A DNA stretch of 31,038 bases from a virus: IMG/VR virus record IMGVR_UViG_3300037840_000031, positions 1 through 31,038 of that record; one strand, written 5' to 3'. Made by a program: the position numbers and the translations under genes. Below, piece after piece: positions 29,212-31,038 of the stretch (the stretch's first letter is position 1; each line of letters begins with the position of its first letter). Under the pieces are notes generated by a model. That model was not told the origin of the DNA, searched no databases, and saw only the letters and a program-made list of their open reading frames with translations.

Positions 29212-29621
29212 GGCTGGCCTCCTTCCCAAAGCCCCAGCGTCCTCAAGAACGCTTCGGCGCGTTGCGCGGCGGTGGCGTTGGCCACGTCCCAAATTACCTT
29301 TACAACGCCGGGGTTGTTATTGAGCGATTCAATCGGCGTGTCTTGGAACAGGACACCAAGCAAATGATAGGTGAAAGCCGTCCGCTGCTCATCCGTGAGA
29401 GTCGCCTGAGCCTTCGCCACGGCTCCGAGGTCTGCGACGTAGTTGGGGACTGGCTCGTATGCTTGATCGTCTTGTGGCTTGTCTTTATCTCGCGGCGGTG
29501 TTCCATGCAATGTTTCGGGACCGCCAAGCAACTGTTTGCCGCTGGCTATGTGCCGATACATGCCAAACCTCGACCACCCGCACGCCTTGGCAATCGCCAC
29601 GTTCTGCGCCTTGGGTGTCAT
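29208..29621 (-). CDS. phage ABA sandwich domain protein
   Basis: A 137-residue protein resembling the small 'phage ABA sandwich' family. Supporting features are an N-terminal segment containing KAQNVAIAKACGW, a central VPNYVADLGAV stretch, an FTYHLL segment, and the C-terminal AAQRAEAFLRTLGLW typical of that family. The role of the family is unknown to me beyond its frequent place in phage accessory or early regions. I chose ATG 29621 rather than 29642 because it overlaps the folE stop as ATGA, the dominant junction type here; its own stop overlaps the next gene the same way. Confidence 0.72.
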   Translation of the reverse strand: MTPKAQNVAIAKACGWSRFGMYRHIASGKQLLGGPETLHGTPPRDKDKPQDDQAYEPVPNYVADLGAVAKAQATLTDEQRTAFTYHLLGVLFQDTPIESLNNNPGVVKVIWDVANATAAQRAEAFLRTLGLWEGGQP

Positions 29622-30352
29622 CCATGTCCTCCGTTTCTGCAATGGTTGAAGAATTCCGCCCTGACCGCCGGCGCCTTAAATACGCCAAGCAAACAGCTTG
29701 TCACCATTTCGCTCTGTTGCTTCCGCACACCGCGGCATGCCATGCAGAGATGTTTGGCGATGATGGTTACTCCCACCCCTCGCGGATTCAGGTGCTGCCG
29801 CATTGCCTCCGCGATCTCCTGCGTCATCTTCTCCTGAATCTGCAACCGCCGCGCAAAGCAATCCACCAGCCGCCCCATTTTCGAGAGGCCGACCACCCGC
29901 GTCCGAGGAACATAAGCGACATGCGCCACACCGAGGAATGGTAATAGATGATGCTCACACACCGACACGAATTCCATATTTCGGCACACCACCATTTCAT
30001 CGTATCCGGCTCCATCGAAGTCGGTGGCGAGGATGGTTGCCGGGTCTTGGCCGTAACCCTGGGTTAGTTCGTCCCATGCCTTGACCACGCGCCGGGGGGT
30101 TTCCTTGAGCCCTTCCCGGTCAGGGTCTTCCCCGATGTAGGAGAGCAGGGTGCGGACGGCGGTGGTTGCTTCTGCTTCGGTGGCGGGTTCCGTAGCCCGG
30201 TTGAGCACATGTCCCATCACCACCGCCAGAATCCCGCTTTTTCTGCGCTCTGGGGTGCGTTCTACGGCTTTGGGAGCCTTTTTGGCATGTTGACCCATAT
30301 TTTGCCTTTGGATTGATTTGAGGCGGGTTTCTGCGCGATGTAGCTGGGTCAT
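29618..30352 (-). CDS. folE: GTP cyclohydrolase I (FolE)
   Basis: Converts GTP to dihydroneopterin triphosphate, the first step of both folate and 7-deazaguanine synthesis. The family signatures are all present: CEHHLLPF with zinc ligands C132 and H135, RLQIQEKMTQEIA, and HLCMACRGV with the third zinc ligand C203 (244-aa numbering). The catalytic core starts near residue 60. The first ~55 residues are basic and not part of the usual fold. The outermost start overlaps queE by ATGA. A second in-frame ATG at 30298 (MGQHAKK) has a better ribosome site, AAAGG six bases upstream, and may be the real or an additional start. Lying next to queE, it most likely feeds preQ0 synthesis. Confidence 0.95.
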   Translation of the reverse strand: MTQLHRAETRLKSIQRQNMGQHAKKAPKAVERTPERRKSGILAVVMGHVLNRATEPATEAEATTAVRTLLSYIGEDPDREGLKETPRRVVKAWDELTQGYGQDPATILATDFDGAGYDEMVVCRNMEFVSVCEHHLLPFLGVAHVAYVPRTRVVGLSKMGRLVDCFARRLQIQEKMTQEIAEAMRQHLNPRGVGVTIIAKHLCMACRGVRKQQSEMVTSCLLGVFKAPAVRAEFFNHCRNGGHG

Positions 30353-31038
30353 ACGCCGCGCCTTGCTCCCCAGATGAGCGCGTGAACCCTCATGCAGAGG
30401 TTAAAGCCGTGTTTTTTGCATTCCTCAGCGACCCACGTAGCTTTATCCAGCACTTCATCCCGGGTCCTCCCCTCCGGCATGAGCCAGACCTTGCCCAACG
30501 GAAGTTCATGCGCCTCGGCCAGCATGAGGACATCGTCCACATCACCCGGTTTAGTCACCACGAATTTATATTGCACGTCATTGCCGTAGCGTTGCGCCTG
30601 TTGCCAGAACGCCGGCATGGTCGCCGGGCGTAGGTTGCGGAGATGCATGGCCGCTTCCTTGCCTTGGGTTTTTTGGGTCGGTGTCGAGCTGGCCAGCTTT
30701 GGACTCACGCTCCAAAGATTCGGAGCCACGTGCGGGTCGAACCGGGTGCCGTTGGTTTCAATGGTGACTATGTGACCCTGCATCACCAGCTCGTGACAGA
30801 GGTTGCCAATCTCTTCCGGGAACATCATTGGTTCCCCGCCGGTGATGACCACATGCTTGACCCCGGCCACGGCCGCCTGATTCACCAACGCCTCAACCAT
30901 CTCCTTTTTCCCTTCCGGTTTCCAGCTGGTGTATGGAGTATCGCACCACCAGCAGCGAAGGTTGCAACCGCTGGTGCGGATGAAGAATGAAGGGACGCCG
31001 GTGAACTTACCTTCACCCTGGATGGATTTGAATGTCTC
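30349..31038 (-). CDS. queE: 7-carboxy-7-deazaguanine synthase QueE, 5' end cut by window
   Basis: Radical SAM enzyme that converts 6-carboxytetrahydropterin to 7-carboxy-7-deazaguanine in the preQ0 pathway. The reading frame runs off the right edge; 229 residues are visible and the true start lies outside. The visible part opens with FKSIQGEG, then the CX3CX2C iron-sulfur/SAM motif CNLRCWWC (visible residues 25-32) followed by DTPYTSW. Further on are the GGEP SAM-binding motif, ETNGT, SVSPK, WLMPEG and a C-terminal WGARRGV, all typical of QueE. It overlaps folE by 4 bases (ATGA), so the two are probably co-translated. Family assignment is from motifs I recognise; use of the product for phage DNA modification rather than host queuosine is inference from phage context. 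Confidence 0.93.
   Translation of the reverse strand, partial: ETFKSIQGEGKFTGVPSFFIRTSGCNLRCWWCDTPYTSWKPEGKKEMVEALVNQAAVAGVKHVVITGGEPMMFPEEIGNLCHELVMQGHIVTIETNGTRFDPHVAPNLWSVSPKLASSTPTQKTQGKEAAMHLRNLRPATMPAFWQQAQRYGNDVQYKFVVTKPGDVDDVLMLAEAHELPLGKVWLMPEGRTRDEVLDKATWVAEECKKHGFNLCMRVHALIWGARRGV

Noticed and set aside
29097-29837. Plus-strand frame of 246 codons across folE and ABA-sandwich genes
   Set aside because: Antisense to two convincing genes; no ribosome site or domain.
1-31038. tRNA genes, CRISPR arrays, insertion sequences, integrase or attachment sites
   Set aside because: I saw no cloverleaf-like sequence, no regularly spaced repeats, no transposase or recombinase motifs and no duplicated att-like core; absence by eye is not proof.

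Overview
The window is one contiguous piece of a tailed-phage (or prophage) genome, almost entirely coded on the minus strand, so transcription runs from high to low coordinates. Packaging, portal, fused protease-capsid, Mu-F-like and fibre genes identify it as Caudoviricetes. The head module is Mu-like (gp29/DUF935-type portal, gpI-like protease, gp36-like connector, gpF-like protein), but no transposase, integrase or repressor is visible. The host is probably a verrucomicrobial or related bacterium. That inference rests on Asn/Thr-rich exported proteins, FN3-type modules, and a predicted exported protein ending in FYRL(KSL), a C-terminal style common in Verrucomicrobia. No sequence search was possible.

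Layout in transcription order. (1) 31038-27600: queE (cut by the window edge), folE, a phage ABA-sandwich protein, a Cys-rich protein and a Gp37/Gp68 (DUF5131) protein. QueE and FolE belong to 7-deazaguanine (preQ0) synthesis, which many phages use to modify their DNA. (2) 27640-25300: a run of very small, tightly coupled ORFs with shared start and end modules, including ORFs of 26 to 48 codons. (3) 25304-23336: small and large terminase. (4) 23275-21605: small proteins ending in a sigma-region-4-like HTH protein. (5) 21202-21602: the only plus-strand genes, a two-gene cassette with its own candidate promoter and a palindrome inside that promoter. (6) 21116-14746: a portal fused to a 2H phosphoesterase domain, an Ala/His-rich helical-repeat protein, and a single protease-scaffold-capsid ORF with an internal start. 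(7) 14662-7054: connector, neck and tail-type proteins, several with added FN3, chitobiase-like or zinc modules. (8) 7052-1: a 1116-aa fibre/spike with an N-terminal signal peptide and a GH27-like domain, then small membrane proteins, an exported FN3-like protein, a lipoprotein with a tyrosine-phosphatase signature, a hydrophobic exported protein and a beta-rich exported protein cut by the left edge.

The genome is compact. No gene-free stretch exceeds 90 bases, and more than half of the junctions are 4-base ATGA or GTGA stop/start overlaps, pointing to translational coupling along long polycistronic mRNAs. The points most worth follow-up are the portal-2H fusion (possible nucleotide-signal or RNA processing enzyme carried in the virion), the signal-peptide-bearing GH27-like spike with eroded catalytic motifs, the CX5R phosphatase lipoprotein, the fused capsid ORF with internal start, the plus-strand cassette, and the modular small-ORF region. 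No endolysin or tape-measure gene was recognised.
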